Made by a program: the position numbers and the translations under genes. From NCBI GenBank assembly GCA_014529385.2, contig CM043970.1, positions 48,627,279 through 48,691,278 of the forward strand: DNA of 64,000 bases, given 5' to 3'. The notes beneath the pieces are model-generated. The model was given only the letters and a program-made list of their open reading frames with translations. It was not told where the DNA came from and searched no databases. How positions within the stretch are numbered: position 1 is the first letter of the stretch; each line of letters starts with the position of its first letter. Shown one piece after another: positions 47,601 to 57,704 of this stretch. This DNA comes from Adiantum capillus-veneris. Taxonomy: Eukaryota; Streptophyta; Polypodiopsida; Polypodiales; Pteridaceae.

Positions 47601-48150
47601 AGCGTTGAGGGGTTTGTAATCCACGCAGACCCTCCACTTACCATTCTTCTTGGGAGTGACTACAATAGGTGATACCCATTCAGAGTTGGATACTGGATAG
47701 ATCAAGGCAGCCTTCAAGAGTCGATTCACTTCTTGTAGGAGAGCCTTTTGTTGCACAGATCCTAGTCGCCTTAACTTTTGAGCCACGGGTTTGGTCCCTG
47801 GTTTCAATTCAATTCGATGCTCTATTACATCTACACCTCTTATTTGTGAGTAGTCAGTGATAAACAAATTGGGATACCTCCTTAACATATTGATGTAGGA
47901 CCTCTTCTCCTCACAAGTAAGATCTTTTGCAAGCATCTTCTCAAATCCTTCTTCAAGGTGGTGGCATCTTTCATCCCCTAGTGTGTGATTGTCTATTGGC
48001 TTTTCTTCTACAGAAACATCTTGGGTGTTGGCGTTGAATACAATTCCCATTACCTCCAAAGAAGACTCCTCTTCACTGGTTGATGCTTCCTCATCACTTG
48101 AGTAAGGACTCTCCTCCTCGCTCTCTTCATCTGCCGTGGTTTCATAGTTG
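44611..48150 (-). pseudogene. pol: RT-RNase H-archaeal RNase H-integrase of C1
   Basis: Begins at the acidic linker (NYETTADEESEEE) directly after the D insertion. RT has WRVCVDYKPLN, FGLTNAPSTF and FMDDFCIYS. RNase H has MRPIYIASKAMTPAEKGY. The archaeal-type RNase H retains NNEAEYATL, KGDSLLVVRQ and HNKEADLLAN, but its FDGA start is damaged. Integrase has HFSQDITSRKIL, WCKACKPCQ, GVDAIGPLP, LSDRGPGF and YYPQCNGLVEKVNG. Breaks are TAA at 46851-46853 and a frameshift near 46440. An unusual C-terminal tail contains MAPFGLANAPPIFKALM, which resembles the RT core. Confidence 0.9.
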
Positions 48151-48154
48151 ATAT
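48151..48154 (+). repeat. target site duplication, left side of D (atat)
   Basis: The intact C2 copy reads gttgatatctag at this site. Here gttgATAT precedes D and ATATctag follows it at 60366, giving exactly four duplicated bases. Confidence 0.95.
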
Positions 48155-49842
48155 TGATAGCCGTTTTTCGGCTCTTTGTAATTGCCACAGTAAGTTACCT
48201 CACCCTACCAAAATCACCCAAACACTGTGGCTATCCCTACCATTTCACTGTACATAGGCGTGCGTGAGTCACGGGACTTTTCCCATATCTTCTTAAAAAA
48301 CCCTCAATTAGCTAGTCATTGGGCTAGTTGAGCCAAAAAAATAAAAAATAAAATAAAAAATATAAGTATATTATGGCCCATGCGTATGTAAATATTTCTT
48401 TGTATATAGGGCCTAAATAAAAGATTTTTTCATAATTATTTTGGTATTTATTTAAATATTTCTACCTAGGTGTGTGTTATTTATGCTCTGTACATTGCCT
48501 CACCATTACCACAATTTTTCTTACCATTTTTCATACTCTTTATTCCATATAGAAATATTTTCATGTAAGCTTCTCTTATATTTGGTGTAACTCCACCCCA
48601 ACAAAAATCCAAAAAAACTAGTTTTATTTATGTGTATATTTTTTCACTATTGTGATTTTTCCCTTCCTACATCTATTTTGTTTTTTTCTAAAAAATTAGA
48701 ACACCACGAATATTTATCTTTTTATGGTAGCCTCATAATGAGAGAGATTTCTTTTGACCCCTTTATATTTTTTCCACTTATATTATTTATATTTGACATG
48801 TACATATTTTTTAGACCCCTCAATATTTGATTTTCTTAGTTGTACTATTCACTTATATCATAATCTCAACAATATCTTCAATTATAGACCTACCAAATAA
48901 GGTCAAGGGTAGGTGGCATGCATACATGCACTATGGAGGGCCCACTCTTGGAGGTATTCAAAAGAATCATCCAAAGAAGGACCCCACAAGGACTTTGTGC
49001 AGTGGAAAAAAAACAGTCAGTTTTGCTGAATTTTTAAAGTTCACTTGATCTCCGAATTTGAAAAGGTGATACAAACAAAAGTTGTAGCTCCTGGGCTGAA
49101 CTTTTGCCTCAAATTTTTTCATATTTTTTTGAGCTACGAGCTGTGAGCTATAATTTTATTAGTGGACCCCAGTTTTCCCATGCTATGCAACCACACTCTC
49201 TCTTCCACTTTATCATTTTCCTCTTTCACACACACTTCTCCACTCATCATCCCCACCTCTCTCACCACTCCTCTCTGCACCCTACTCACCTTCTCCTCAA
49301 CCTTGAAGAATAAGAAAAACCATGGTGAACTCATACCTCCCACACACAATTCCATTCCAAAATTGACCACCTAGTCTCATTTTTCCTCCTCCAATTTACC
49401 CATATCTATCAAAAAAACCACAAAATTCAGCCTCTTCTCTTAAAAGACAGCATCATGGTGGTTGATTACTCAGCTTCAATTACCTTGTCTCTCAAGGAAG
49501 GTCAAGAGTGGAGAAAAAATGTACCGTCAAAGCTAGTGGACCGTCAACAAGCGTCAAAATTGGCCCTACTCAAGACACTTGGAGCATCAACCTTGTAAGA
49601 AATCCACCTTTTCTTACCTCTTAAGAGTTTTTCTTCCTTATTTGTATCCTACATGGATACTCCCATTGTAAATATCCAATTCCATTTGTAAATCAATACT
49701 AACTCTACTAACACTAACCCACTATGAAAAGTCTCTTTTTCCCCACCAACTTCTTGATAATTACAAGCAAAAGAAATTAGATAAATTGCTGAAAATCTAA
49801 CCCAACCATGGTTAGAGGAGTAACCCTAGCCTTCAAAATTGC

Positions 49843-49850
49843 TATAAAAG
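49843..49850 (+). promoter_or_regulatory. TATA box of the D 5' LTR
   Basis: tataaaag in the block gctataaaaggagagtg, conserved in all four LTRs of this family. The likely transcription start lies some 25-35 bases downstream. Confidence 0.65.
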
Positions 49851-50508
49851 GAGAGTGTAGCTAGCACAAAAGGGGGAGCCATAAGCAAGAGCACTATGCT
49901 ATAGCTTGAGAAGCCAAGCTCAACCTCTCTAGAAGGAGCTCTTGAGTGGAATCTCATTGTCTTATGCATGTGCATGTGTTGTAATAGGGGATTAGCAAGG
50001 GAACTCTATGCCATTGTAAGAGAGAGAGTGATCATTCAATTGAGAGTAGGAAATCTATCATTCTCCTACTAGTGTAAGCCCAACATTTGCTAAATCAAGG
50101 AGGCTGGATTTGGACTAAGCTTGGATACTTTGTTTCCCTTCCAACGTGAAGTAATGGACAACAATGATGCGTAAGTGTCTAGGTGTTTTTTGTTAAGTTC
50201 TTGATAGCTTGTCTCTGGTGTTGTCATAAACCTAGCCATAAATCCCACATACTGTAAGAAGGCGACAGGGTGGAGAGGACTCCCCTGGCTTTAAGACAGT
50301 GATTGGGGTGGCTTTTCTTGTGATGTGTTGTGGTGAAATTTACGCAAGCTATGTTGGACAAATACTAATCTCACTTTGATTTGTCATGACAGATTTGTAA
50401 GAAGGTATTAATGCAACAAGCACCCCCTTCCCCCTTCTCTCTCTTTCTTACATATATATATTTATGTTGGCTTGATCATTAACGATACACTTCAAAGCAT
50501 CCCGAGCA

Positions 50509-50511
<3 letters not shown>

Positions 50512-50578
<67 letters not shown>
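50512..50578 (+). repeat. (CT)n microsatellite in the D 5' LTR, 67 bp
   Basis: Pure CT run, corresponding to 11364-11436 and 19914-19932 in B and 60088-60190 in the D 3' LTR. Confidence 0.98.
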
Positions 50579-50580
<2 letters not shown>

Positions 50581-50756
50581 GCGTCCTAGTTCGCATCCAA
50601 AACTAGGTGGTGCCCCAAATTTGTGTAGGGTTAGGTTGCGGGTTTGTGTGTGTGTTGTTGTTTTTTTTCCAACCCCAACCCAATTGAGCAGCATGGGAGC
50701 CTAGAAGAGTGCTTGGAGGCCACTCTTCTTGTTGCCCGCCCCAGACCGCCTCAAAT

Positions 50757-50773
50757 TGGTGCCCCCACTGAGG
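50757..50773 (+). other. primer binding site of D
   Basis: tggtgcccccactgagg, three bases after the LTR. Identical to the C2 site; B has one change. Confidence 0.78.
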
Positions 50774-50827
50774 ACGGCTTGTGTATTTTTGTGTAGAATC
50801 AACCTTTAGCATAGTCAAGTACTTTGC

Positions 50828-51040
50828 ATGAATCACAAAAATTTGTATGATCCCTTCATTCCCATTGCAAGGCAAAAGGTACACATAATTGTTAGTACTA
50901 AGTTGCAATTTCAACGTGTCATTCGTAGAATTTTAGGTCTTCTTAGGTTGGCCGAGATAAACGCTTCAGTAAATCGTTTTATTTTGCCTCTCATTAGGTA
51001 CGACCTTAGTTTGGACGTCTACATTTTTGTTTTGTTTTAA
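50828..51040 (+). CDS. small ORF α1 of D (70 aa)
   Basis: ATG start with MNHKNLYDPFIPIARQ, then IIVSTKLQFQRVIRRILG, LRLAEINAS and SLDVYIFVL. It lies 54 bases after the primer site and is the first ORF of the element RNA. Near-identical to α1 of B, and clearly related to α1 of C1 and C2. Shared second-half pattern with α2 suggests duplication. No known domain is recognised; the short hydrophobic strands suggest a small folded protein rather than a membrane one. Confidence 0.75.
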   Translation: MNHKNLYDPFIPIARQKVHIIVSTKLQFQRVIRRILGLLRLAEINASVNRFILPLIRYDLSLDVYIFVLF

Positions 51041-51061
51041 GCATTAGGTCATGCATAGACC

Positions 51062-51280
51062 ATGGATAATGGCCCAGGAATAGAGGTTTTCCCCTTCCAT
51101 TTCACTCCACACATTAGAATAAACATTGCAATTAGTAGGAAAATCCATTTTCAACAACGTATGGTGTTCATGTTTGGTGCCCAAAGAGTAGGAGAAATTC
51201 TTGCATCACCAAACCCTGTCATTCTACCTCTCATCAACTACCACACTTCTTTTGATGTACATGTGTTCATTTTATTTTAA
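51062..51280 (+). CDS. small ORF α2 of D (72 aa)
   Basis: ATG start with MDNGPGIEVFPFHFTPHI, then VFMFGAQRVGEILASPNP and SFDVHVFIL. It follows α1 by 21 bases in the same frame. It keeps the FPFHF and FMFGAxRxxEILASPNP blocks in every copy of both families in the window. Confidence 0.75.
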   Translation: MDNGPGIEVFPFHFTPHIRINIAISRKIHFQQRMVFMFGAQRVGEILASPNPVILPLINYHTSFDVHVFILF

Positions 51281-51306
51281 AATGAAGTGCAGCCTGACAA
51301 AATAGT

Positions 51307-51861
51307 GTGTATGTTTGTTTTTTCTTTGTCCAAGTTGTTACAAGAAACAAAAAAACAATCATTTGTTCTAACTGGGAATGTGTGTGCAGTGAAAGTTCAA
51401 TCCTTAGAGATCTAGCTCTATTACCAATTGAGTTGCAGGAGCAAGTAGTAAGGCGTCTCCCTCATAACAAGAGGGTGGTGGAGTTAAGACGGAAGGTCCT
51501 ACGCGTGGATTCCATTTTCCTCTTGTTGTTGGGCACTAAGGAAGACCGCGCATTCATCCAACTAGTGTGTGCCCTAAGATTGGTAAATAGAGTGAAATTT
51601 GGCGTTTGGCGATTGCATTTCACCATTGAGGAAGACTCTTCAGGAGACTTGCGGCCAGAGTTCATGCTTCATAGACTCACATTTGGTGAATTTTTCCCTC
51701 ATTTGCATCTTATTAATAGTCTTCCTTTCGCTTTCAACAAAGGAGATAGGGAGCTATTCAGAGCTTGTCTTAATAAAGAGAGCATAGAGAAGATTGCAAA
51801 TTTGTATAAATTCTCATCCTTCTCTACTTTCTATGACACTTTGTTCATAGAGACATTGTAA
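51307..51861 (+). CDS. ORF β1 of D, F-box-like start
   Basis: An open frame of 184 codons with no ATG until codon 120, so it is probably entered by splicing or begins at a non-ATG codon. LPIELQEQVVRRLPHNK resembles the first helix of an F-box. Further on are RAFIQLVCALRLVNRV, a middle strand region and HLINSLPFAFNKGDREL. Each block recurs in β2 (EIVRRLPHSD, FIQTACALGIVEQV, LINSLPFCFDQTNRDL). The stop at 51859-51861 overlaps a possible splice donor (gtaaat at 51858). Not found in B or C. Function unknown; an F-box role is only a possibility. Confidence 0.65.
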   Translation: MYVCFFFVQVVTRNKKTIICSNWECVCSESSILRDLALLPIELQEQVVRRLPHNKRVVELRRKVLRVDSIFLLLLGTKEDRAFIQLVCALRLVNRVKFGVWRLHFTIEEDSSGDLRPEFMLHRLTFGEFFPHLHLINSLPFAFNKGDRELFRACLNKESIEKIANLYKFSSFSTFYDTLFIETL

Positions 51862-51915
51862 ATCTCTTTATGCTTTTGAATGATTTAACCATAATCCTAA
51901 GGAGTTTTTGTCCAG
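51858..51915 (+). other. predicted 58-nt intron joining β1 and β2
   Basis: It starts GTAAAT, ends tttttgtccAG and has a cctaag / ttaac branch-like region. Removal takes out the β1 stop and places the codons of β2 (Asn-Phe-Val-Ala-Gln from 51917) in frame with β1. It is short for a plant intron. This is an inference without transcript support. Confidence 0.4.
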
Positions 51916-52366
51916 GAATTTTGTAGCACAAGTGGAGTCTTTAAATCTTGCAAACTTGATTGGACTTGATGAGGATGTTCTTTATGAAATTGTGAGAAGG
52001 TTGCCTCACTCCGACTGTGTGGAACTCGAAGGAAAGGAGCTCTTAGTCAATTGCTACTTTCTCACGGCCTTCGACGAGCATGAAGATCTAGTTTTTATAC
52101 AAACCGCTTGTGCGTTGGGGATTGTAGAACAAGTGCAATTTATCACTTGGGACGTGGTTGCTCTTTTGGATTTAGAAAATGAAGTTCTAGAGATTTCTGT
52201 TTATCGCCTTAGCTTTGAAGAATTTCAACCCTTCTTAGAGCTCATCAATAGTCTACCTTTTTGTTTTGATCAAACAAATCGAGACCTCATTGAAGCTTGG
52301 ATAGCTGAAGAAGAAAACCTAGAGTGGTATTTTCTTACTTCTTCATTTGCAGGCGAGTGGTTCTAA
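51908..52366 (+). CDS. ORF β2 of D, paralogue of β1
   Basis: A 152-codon open frame with no ATG anywhere inside it. VLYEIVRRLPHSDCVEL matches the F-box-like block of β1, and LINSLPFCFDQTNRDLIEA matches its C-terminal block. The frame differs from β1 and would be joined to it by removal of 51858-51915. It ends 49 bases before the gag ATG. The lack of a start codon together with the preserved frame is best explained by splicing. Confidence 0.65.
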   Translation: MSRNFVAQVESLNLANLIGLDEDVLYEIVRRLPHSDCVELEGKELLVNCYFLTAFDEHEDLVFIQTACALGIVEQVQFITWDVVALLDLENEVLEISVYRLSFEEFQPFLELINSLPFCFDQTNRDLIEAWIAEEENLEWYFLTSSFAGEWF

Positions 52367-52415
52367 ATCTCTATTGTATCCCTTATTGTAACTCGTGTTG
52401 TAATCTTTCATAATA

Positions 52416-53000
52416 ATGGAGAGCCAACGCCAAATGTCTGGATATCCTCTTTTCTTTGGAGAGCCTGGAGAGGATGCAGAATTATTTTTAGCAAATTTCA
52501 AGATGTCTTGCCGTATCAAGAGGATAGTAACCGATCAAGAACGTGTAGAAATATTTGAGGTGGTCCTTAGGAAAGATGCTAGTACTTGGTTTGACTCTTT
52601 GCCTGAGGAAGTTAAGGGGAATTACACAGAAGTTTTGAATCATTTTAAGAGATACTTCTTTGATCCCCAAAACACTCAAAAACTATGGCAAGACATTGTT
52701 TCTCATAAGCAAAAAGACTTAGATGACTACTACTTGTACAAGCAAGAGTTTCTACGTCTTTGGGCTCTATGGATACGAAATGTTGCTAACCCTGGTGATG
52801 GTGTAGAATTTTTAAAGAAGGAGAGGTTCATAGCCGGACTCTTTCCTGACCTTAAGGTTAAAGTTGAGGCGGGTGCACCTACTACTTTTGATGCAGCTGA
52901 AACTAGGGCTGCTGAGAAATATAGGAAACTCAAGTGCTTAAGGGGAGAGGTTCCAATAGAAGGTCTTAGACCCAAAGGTAAGTCACAAGCATCAACATAG
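52416..53000 (+). pseudogene. gag: N-terminal gag of D, ended by a stop
   Basis: ATG 52416 (MESQRQMSGYPLFFGEPG) begins the gag domain, with DASTWFDSLPEEVKGNY and KKERFIAGLFPDLKVKVE. TAG at 52998-53000 interrupts it at codon 195; B has TCT at the corresponding codon and reads on. The rest of gag, with the CCHC knuckle, follows in the same frame, so this stop is a local change. Confidence 0.85.
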
Positions 53001-56000
53001 AGGGAGCTTCCTGAGGTAACGGCGGAAGTAATTGAGAAGTTAAACGAATCTTTAAGCAGCCTGTCAATTCACCTTGCACAAGCTATAGGTCCAAAGGGAC
53101 AAGCAAAGAAGTCTGAAGAACGAGATCCACGACCTAGGAGAGTCTTGCAATGTTGGAATTGCGGAGAGTCTGGACATGGGATGTATAATTGTCCTTGGCC
53201 CCGTGGGGATCCAGGGAGACCTAACTTGAATTACCCAGTGATGAATGCAGGTGAAGGAACTGGTCAACAACCAAGGCTTCTACAAAGGCCAAATGGACCA
53301 AGACCACCTCCACAAGGGGTAGAAGGAGTTCCACCTTTGCCAGATCCAAATGTGCATGTGGTAGAGGTGACAAATTCAAATGAGGTTGACATGGAAGCCA
53401 ATGGCATTAAGCGTGGCCGAGGAAAAGGTAAAGAGAAAGAGGGTGTCTCATCACAGAGTGACCATGGACAAGGCAAGAAGGCAAAGGAGACCAAGGAAGC
53501 TAAGAGGACTCGACGTCGTATCAATCTCCAAGACTTCCCTCTTGGACATGGTATGGCTCCATACAACCTGTTGGAAGACATGCAAGGTAAGGGTCCTGAT
53601 ATCTCATGGCCTCAGTTTCTTGCATTATGCCCACAAGTTAGGAGGGATTTAACAAAGGCAGTTAGCACTAGGGGAAAGGTAAAAGAGAGTTTTCCTGTTG
53701 TAAAAATTTCACATGCTGAAATGAACGAGGATATTACACCCGTGCTAGATTGTTACATAAAAGGAAGATTGGTTAGGAAAGGTCTAGTGGATTGGGGTGC
53801 ACAAGTTTGCATCATGACAGAAGGGCTCATGCAAAGACTAGGCATGCACATCCATGAGACACCTAAAGTCAAAGTGAAAATGGCAAACAATAGCAAGGCT
53901 AGGTGCGTAGGCATTTGTAAAAATGTTTTTGTGGAGGCCTTTGGCATTAAGAAGGCAGTGGATTTTTATGTTATGTCGACCAAGGGAAGTGGTTATCCAT
54001 TTATCCTAGGAAGACCATGGCTAATGAAAATGCGAGCTTTGCAGGATTGGGAGAGTGGAAAGCTAATTTGCAGGAATGACAATCACAAGAAGGTTGTCTT
54101 TGACATGAAGGAGCAACGCCAAGAGGAGCTCCATGAAGAATCATCTCGAAGTGAGACGGAAGAAGATTGGACTGAAAACACTTCAGAAGAAGAAAGTAGC
54201 GGCAGCATTACTGAAGAGGAGTCCTCCATTGAAGTCATGGGGGTAAGGTTTAAGACAAACAACCAGGAGACCTCTTCTCGAGGTTTGGAAGAGGTAGGTC
54301 CTCAAGAGAACCAAAAGGTGGAAGATGAAGGAATGTTAGAAGGTATGTTGTCTACAACACTTACAAAGGATGAAAGAGAGGAGTTCAAATGTGTGCTAAG
54401 GAAGTTTCCTAGGCTTTTTGCTAAAGACTACACCGACATGCGTGGGGTAGATGTTGTTCAACACAAGATTGAGTTAAAGTCTGAAGCCACACCTAAAGCT
54501 CAAAAGCTAGGAGTCATTAAGGAGCAGGCTCTACTCAAGGAGGTAAGAAAGCTTCTAGCAGCAAGTTTCATTTATCCAGTGGAGAATTCAGAGTGGGTCT
54601 CTCCCGTTGTTGTCACTCCTAAGAAAAACGGCAAGTGGAGGGTGTGTGTGGATTATCGTCCACTTAATGAGGCAACAAAAAGAGATCACTTTCCCCTCCC
54701 AGTTCAGGATGAGATACTAAATGAAGTAGCTGGTCATGAGAAGTACACTGTGTGTGATGGCTACTCGGGTTACTTTCAAATAGGTATCGCATTGGAGGAT
54801 CAATTGAAAACAACATTTATCACTCCTTGGGGTTGTTATGCTTTTAGAGTCATGCCATTTGGCCTGACAAATGCTCCTGCAACTTTCCAACGCTTCATGA
54901 ACATGGTGTTTCAAGCATTCTTTGGAAAGTCCATTAGGGTTTTTATTGATGATTTTTGCATTTATAGCTCAAAATCATTGCATCTACAAAGGGTAGAAGA
55001 AGGTTTAAAGAAGCTCTATGACATGGGAGGTCAACTCAACCCCGACAAGTGTCACATAGCTGAGGATGAAGTGATCTTGCTTGGTCACAAGGTTTCCTAT
55101 AAAGACATTGAGGTGGATCCTTCAAAGGCAAAGGCTCTCATTGAGCTCCCCTCACCCAAGAATCTCAAAGAGGTCATATCATTCATTCAAAAAGTGAAGT
55201 ATATGTCACGCTTTATTCACTTAGCTTCGGAGTTGCTTCATCCTTTGCAAAAGTTGACACAACAAGTAGAATTTTCATGGTCTGATGAGCTTGAAGAGTA
55301 TTTTTGTAACGTTAAAGTCATTTTGTCAGAGCTACCAACACTCATGCCTCCTTGCTGGGAGTACACATTCTTTGTTAGCTCTAGTGTTGGAAGGGAAACA
55401 ATTGGTGTTGTGTTGCTACAACAAGATCCCCACAGTACAAGGATGCGACCCATCTACTTTGCTAGTAGGGTCATGAATGCTTTGGAGAGAGACTACACAG
55501 AAGCAGAAGTCATGATGCTTTCTCTCATGTTTGCGGTGAGAAAGTTTAGATCCTACCTGCTACCAAAACCTTTTGTAATTCTCACTGCAGAGAATTTGTT
55601 CCCTTGGGTGTCATCTCAAATGAATCTTAGTACTAGGATCTCAAAGTGGATTATGGAGTTGCAAGAGTTTCAATACTCTTTCAAGGTAGAAGATAGTGTG
55701 CGTGCACAATTGGCAGGGATTCTCACTTATAGGGTGCATGAAAAGGAGATTAAGGTGCCTGAAGTAAAGACCCTACCATTACCACCACCAAAAAGTATTC
55801 CTAATGCTTTTACCTTGTTCTTTGATGGAGCTTTTTGTCGAGCCACAGGAAAAGCAGGGGGAGGGCTAGTGTTGCTCAACCCAAGTGGAGAGGTGGTCAT
55901 GAAAGAGAAGTTCAATCTACCAAGTTCAGCTAGCAACAATGAAGCAGAATACGACACACTAATTCATGGTTTGAAGATGTGCATTGGCCAAGGGATACAA

Positions 56001-57680
56001 CGCCTCATGGTAAAGGGAGATGCACTTCTCATTGTTAAACAGATTTTAGGCATTTGGGCATGCAAGAATGAAAGCTTACGGACAAAAGTTCATGCCATTC
56101 GTAGATTGTTTAATCAATTTGAAGAAGTGCAACTATATCATATTCCTAGGAAACAGAATGAAGATGCCGATTTACTTGCACAGCAAGTAGTTACATGTGT
56201 TGAGAAAGAAATGCAGGTCATCATGGTGGCAGCAACTGTCAAGCAACCGAGATACCAGGGATTGGAGTCATTGACTCCCATTATTAGCTAAATTTTGGAG
56301 GGCGAGTTTCCACAGGACTTTACGAAGGCTCAGAAGAGGAGACTCATGAAGAAGGCAAGCGCATATCTCTTCCTAGAAGGCTCCCTCTATCAAAGAGGGA
56401 GGGATCAAGTATGCAGAAGAGTACCAACTATTGAGGAAATTCCAGCCATTCTAAAAGGTTTGCATGAAGAAGCATGTGGTGGTCATTTTGCCCAAGAATT
56501 AACTGTGAAGAAGATTTTTCTTGCGGGGTATGTTTGGCAAAGTCTGCATGTGGATGTCCAACATTGGTGTAAAAGTTGTCACAATTGTCAGGTAATTGGA
56601 AATAGAAGGTTGGTGCATGGCCCGAGGCAAATAGTGCTTGCAAATGGACCCTTTGAAAAGTGGGGCATTGATGCTATGGGTCCTCTGCCTAGGACAAAAA
56701 ATGGTAAACTCTACATTCTAGTGGCTGTAGACTATATGACTAGGTGGGTGGAAGCACAAAGTGTGGCAAAGGTAAATGAGAGGACAGTGAGAAAATTCAT
56801 CTACACTCACACTTGTTGTAGATTTGGCACGCCTTGGGAGATTGTTTCTGATAATGGTCCAGGGTTTAGAAAGGGATTGCTCACAGAAGTTTGTGAAGAA
56901 CTTCGCATTCTACATCGTCACAGTACACCCTACTATCCCCAATCAAATGGTTTGGTAGAAAAAGCTAATGGTGTCATTGCAGGCATCATTAGAAAGATGG
57001 TGAAAAACAAGACAAAGTTGTGGGATGACTTCTTGGATGGTGCCTTGTGGGCGTATCGAACCACATATAGGGAAGCCACGGAGTTTCCACCATTTCACTT
57101 GGTCTATGGTCAAGAGGCTTTACAGCCAATTGAGCTAAACATTCCAACAATGCGACTTCATGGCAAATCAGCACAAGATGATCAAGAATCATGGATGGAT
57201 CAACTTCTTACCTTAGCTGAGCTTGAGTGGAAAAGAGAAGCAGCATACGAGTGCTATAAGAGGAAAGCCACATAGACAAAGGAGAAGCTTGACAAGAAAC
57301 TGAAGGACAAAGGCATCAATGAAGGAGATCTTGTGCTAAGGTATGACAATCGACTCGATAATCGTTTTGATGCCAAATTTGAAACAAGATGGCAGGGGCC
57401 ATACATAGTCAAGAAGGCTTTCAATTCAAGTTACTATCAACTTATGGACTTGAATGGGAAAGAGCACTCCAGGAAGGTAAACGGCTATCGCTTGAAGCCT
57501 TACTTGAGTCGCCTTCTACCAAAAGATCTACCAGAGCAAAAGGCAACTATCCCATGTAAGTATTGTTCCATGAAGCATGAGTGTAACACAAACCAACATT
57601 CCAAGGGGCCAAACAATGAAGATCCTGTCAAGGACTTTGAAGCACTCTCTTTGGAAAAGATTCTTTATGATGGTACATGA
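53001..57680 (+). pseudogene. pol: gag C-terminus, protease, RT, two RNases H and integrase of D
   Basis: Same frame as gag from 52416. CCHC CWNCGESGHGMYNC at codons 244-257. Protease shows VDWGAQ (Asp near codon 459) where B and C have VDGGAQ. RT: WRVCVDYRPLN, DGYSGYFQI, FGLTNAPATF, FIDDFCIYS (Asp pair near 845-846). RNase H: YFASRVMNALERDY. Archaeal-type RNase H: FFDGAF (Asp near 1137), NNEAEYDTL, KGDALLIVK, NEDADLLAQ. Integrase: zinc region ending WCKSCHNCQ, GIDAMGPLP, VSDNGPGF, YYPQSNGLVEKANG. Stops: TAA at 56289-56291 (Tyr in B) and TAG at 57273-57275 (shared with B). No frameshift was found, making D the best template for reading this family. Confidence 0.93.
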
Positions 57681-57695
57681 ATATACCATCATCCA

Positions 57696-57704
57696 GGGGG
57701 AGGG
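57696..57704 (+). other. polypurine tract of D
   Basis: gggggaggg followed by ctaa and the LTR start TGATAGCC. Confidence 0.88.

Larger units (their letters stand above)
48155..50753 (+). repeat. 5' LTR of D (2599 bp)
   Basis: Starts TGATAGCCG and ends CGCCTCA. Relative to the 3' LTR it lacks about 23 bases near 49728 (between gtc and tcttt) and has a shorter CT microsatellite (67 versus 103 bases); these two differences account for the whole length difference. A terminal hairpin AGCCG-TTTTT-CGGCT lies four bases in. Confidence 0.96.
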
